Assembly (NCBI GenBank): GCA_012514615.1
Contig: JAAYZY010000165.1
Coordinates: 1 to 6,782 of the forward strand
DNA from: Chloroflexota bacterium
GTDB lineage: Bacteria; Chloroflexota; Anaerolineae; DTPP01
Reading direction: 5' to 3'
Length of the DNA: 6,782 nucleotides
This document shows positions 6,601-6,782 of the stretch, piece by piece (the first letter of the stretch is position 1; each line of letters opens with the position of its first letter). The notes beneath the pieces were generated by a model, which did no database searches, was not told the DNA's origin, and was given only the letters and a program-made list of their open reading frames with translations. A program made the position numbers and the translations under genes.

Positions 6601-6782
6601 CCATGGTCTGCGTCAGCGGCTCTTGCGTGGCGTTCATGTCCCACAGCCAGTGGATAGCCTGCTGATCGAAGAACGAGCTGGTGAGCAGGTAGAGGTCTCG
6701 CACATCCGCCCCGCGGATGTCGGGGAAGACGAACTCGGTGAACTGCCAAGGAATGGTGAACCACTGCTCGGCATACCAGAAC
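3677..6782 (-). CDS. Large exported multi-domain surface protein, 5' end outside window
   Basis: The reading frame is open from the right edge to a TAA at 3679-3677, giving at least 1034 residues. A GTG at 6703 is not the likely start, because coherent coding sequence ([14 protein letters not shown]...) continues upstream of it to the edge. Numbering from the first complete codon (6781): residues 1-720 are rich in Asp, Asn and aromatics, with an LYLLTSS...LRVxxWY unit near 30-75 and again near 641-710. Ca-loop-like motifs DADFNGTHD and [10 protein letters not shown] begin near 271 and 298. Two GWNL(I/T)S repeats span 730-818 and 819-900. A ~100-residue module shared with the downstream protein spans 919-1021, followed by the tail [10 protein letters not shown]. 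There is no Thr/Pro linker, unlike its neighbour. The signal peptide is not visible. I infer an extracellular or S-layer-like protein, probably from Chloroflexota. No catalytic motif was recognised and the exact function is unknown. Confidence 0.93.
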   Translation of the reverse strand, partial: FWYAEQWFTIPWQFTEFVFPDIRGADVRDLYLLTSSFFDQQAIHWLWDMNATQEPLTQTMELGDRLRVHFWYNQNEGGKKYKDPNGLRIYGENGYGAGDATVLADPISGSPVEVPPYTDPWAPFNPQLPQAPIKDSITFNPAYMDEFLNTGEELVPLYEQIAIENNNAREKVFPRMWYEPEYLDKILYGEVGGGSEITATDVYTFPAVMQEFTYMLLDTANNPSNGQPGTSSIAFPVGATATQLPAPSSNAPFGLPPHMLPSFGYGLTSFDADFNGTHDIVRVHSEASLAALTGIGADFDGDGTLDDLDTDGTALSGDELALFTVGALEVGIGDSVQFLDQMVTLENITAQGGGQAQLQLWYTGGGLHAMGGGLYSLHPDNIGPATALNQGDMVIAGRDRVNVQRIPAGGNNLGTLYGPWFVWVADIDTTFDTVTLIVGRALGATHSAIDDGVGYHDMEPGDPWYLKRFFVDGHEYNVVALHTVPGDPAAPYPYEFSYITIRTPVPKQTFVNTQDSQVLQGYFLPQGAVWGVDTHIISVMPPFNFNHTIAPDIVALDEWMEGQEPNGEFANPDFYDPDCASLGLNDIRAASPMIIRINEEDRDPQFFGEIKELAYGTAWRLRQFHTLPDQYTDLRLPREQLYLLTSSWLSEESLAHFYACGLDITTQDDLAGANAGIPLANSTTITGTGYYDPPDDWQDPAELLRVKMWYDPATAEDIYVNTRTLAGTEFTIDLDQGWNLISFPILPFDPSIAQVMSALGGLYDRVLGFHCGVGGLSYDPSLPAGISTLHQMDGYHGYWVRMNSAATLTVTGWRIPANSPLYLCQGWNLTSYLPNLPLPVSNALASLDPFYTVVLGFDGGGLSYYPDLPAGMNTLQNMAPGFGYWVRLNRNGTLAYPTGVAMAAEALPNAVSLLDGVTPSTQWVTVVSLDSQAKGQPLPEGALVQAYDQQGTLAGQCNVMQAGKFVMSVYGDDPWTADVDEGAEAGELLTFLVDGEPVYVLGPDAPIWTEMGDRLDLNLSDALPRRVFVPAILK
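3680..3709 (-). other. C-terminal tail [10 protein letters not shown]
   Basis: The last ten residues fit the basic/hydrophobic 'V(F/Y)(L/V)PxxL(K/R)' ending that recurs on secreted proteins of Chloroflexota. A sorting or anchoring role is plausible but unproven. A related internal element, ILWLPLTLR, occurs in the downstream protein at 628-602. Confidence 0.6.
3719..4030 (-). repeat. Sixth, diverged copy of the shared module, at the C-terminus of the upstream protein
   Basis: Residues 919-1021 read [56 protein letters not shown] and [18 protein letters not shown]. In order these match the downstream modules' STEWVNFYG, PLPVGAxVxAYDPDG, xMPVYRDDP, DEGAEPGDTITFTING and GPDxPxWTxNGDxRxVELN. The VxCG Cys is replaced by Ala, with a Cys three residues later (AGQCNV). 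It is followed directly by the VFVPAILK tail. Confidence 0.82.
4082..4594 (-). repeat. Two tandem ~89-residue GWNL repeats
   Basis: Copy 1 (4594-4328) has [44 protein letters not shown] and ATLTVTG. Copy 2 (4327-4082) has [45 protein letters not shown] and GTLAYPTG. The GWN motifs are 267 bases apart. Copy 1 has Cys at FHCG and a further Cys (LYLCQ) lies at the junction; copy 2 lacks the FHCG Cys. Such repeats recur in secreted bacterial proteins, and their role is not established to my knowledge. Confidence 0.88.
5824..5971 (-). other. Paired Ca-loop-like motifs in the upstream protein
   Basis: DADFNGTHD (5971-5945) and [15 protein letters not shown] (from 5890) have the DxDxDG spacing of EF-hand/dockerin/thrombospondin-3 calcium loops. 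Their first Asp residues are 27 residues apart, and the second is followed by SGDELALF. The acidic ligands are visible; calcium binding is inferred. Confidence 0.6.

Noticed and set aside
6701..6703. GTG as start codon of the upstream gene
   Set aside because: Coherent coding sequence continues upstream to the edge, no Shine-Dalgarno lies before it, and no signal peptide follows. The true start is outside the window.

Overview
The window shows two large, same-direction (minus-strand) genes for exported, multi-domain surface-type proteins, separated by a 306-base GC-rich gap. The first gene enters from the right edge and ends at 3677. The second starts at 3370 behind a near-perfect Shine-Dalgarno sequence and runs off the left edge. 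Neither is complete. Nothing on the plus strand looks like a real gene.

Organism: several features together point to Chloroflexota (Anaerolineae-like). These are the high GC content, long Thr/Pro/Ala-rich linkers between globular modules, a cohesin-like domain, [12 protein letters not shown] repeats, and a basic/hydrophobic C-terminus of the VF(V/L)P-x-(I/L)L(K/R) kind. This is recognition of protein style, not a phylogenetic result.

Region by region (minus-strand order): 6782-3677 encodes at least 1034 residues. It has a large aromatic/Asp-rich N-terminal region with a duplicated LYLLTSS...LRVxxWY unit, two Ca-loop-like motifs, two tandem ~89-residue GWNL repeats, one ~100-residue module and the tail VFVPAILK. 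Immediately after the stop lies a perfect 13-bp G/C hairpin (3631-3662), then a second small hairpin (3615-3629). The rest of the gap, 3371-3614, can fold into further hairpins and acts as the 5' leader of the next gene if the two are co-transcribed or if a promoter lies within it. Region 3370-1 encodes at least 1123 residues: signal peptide, module 1, cohesin-like domain, modules 2-5, an internal ILWLPLTLR motif, a long Thr/Pro linker and the start of a jelly-roll-like domain (NGSFESG...). Thr/Pro linkers of 26-73 residues separate the units.

How they may work together: the same ~100-residue module occurs five times in the second protein and once, diverged, at the C-terminus of the first. 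The proteins are therefore evolutionarily linked and probably act in the same place, outside the cell (S-layer, surface appendage or secreted adhesive/binding scaffold). The function of the module is not known to me. A cohesin-like domain in one protein and paired Ca-loops in the neighbour permit, but do not prove, a physical interaction.
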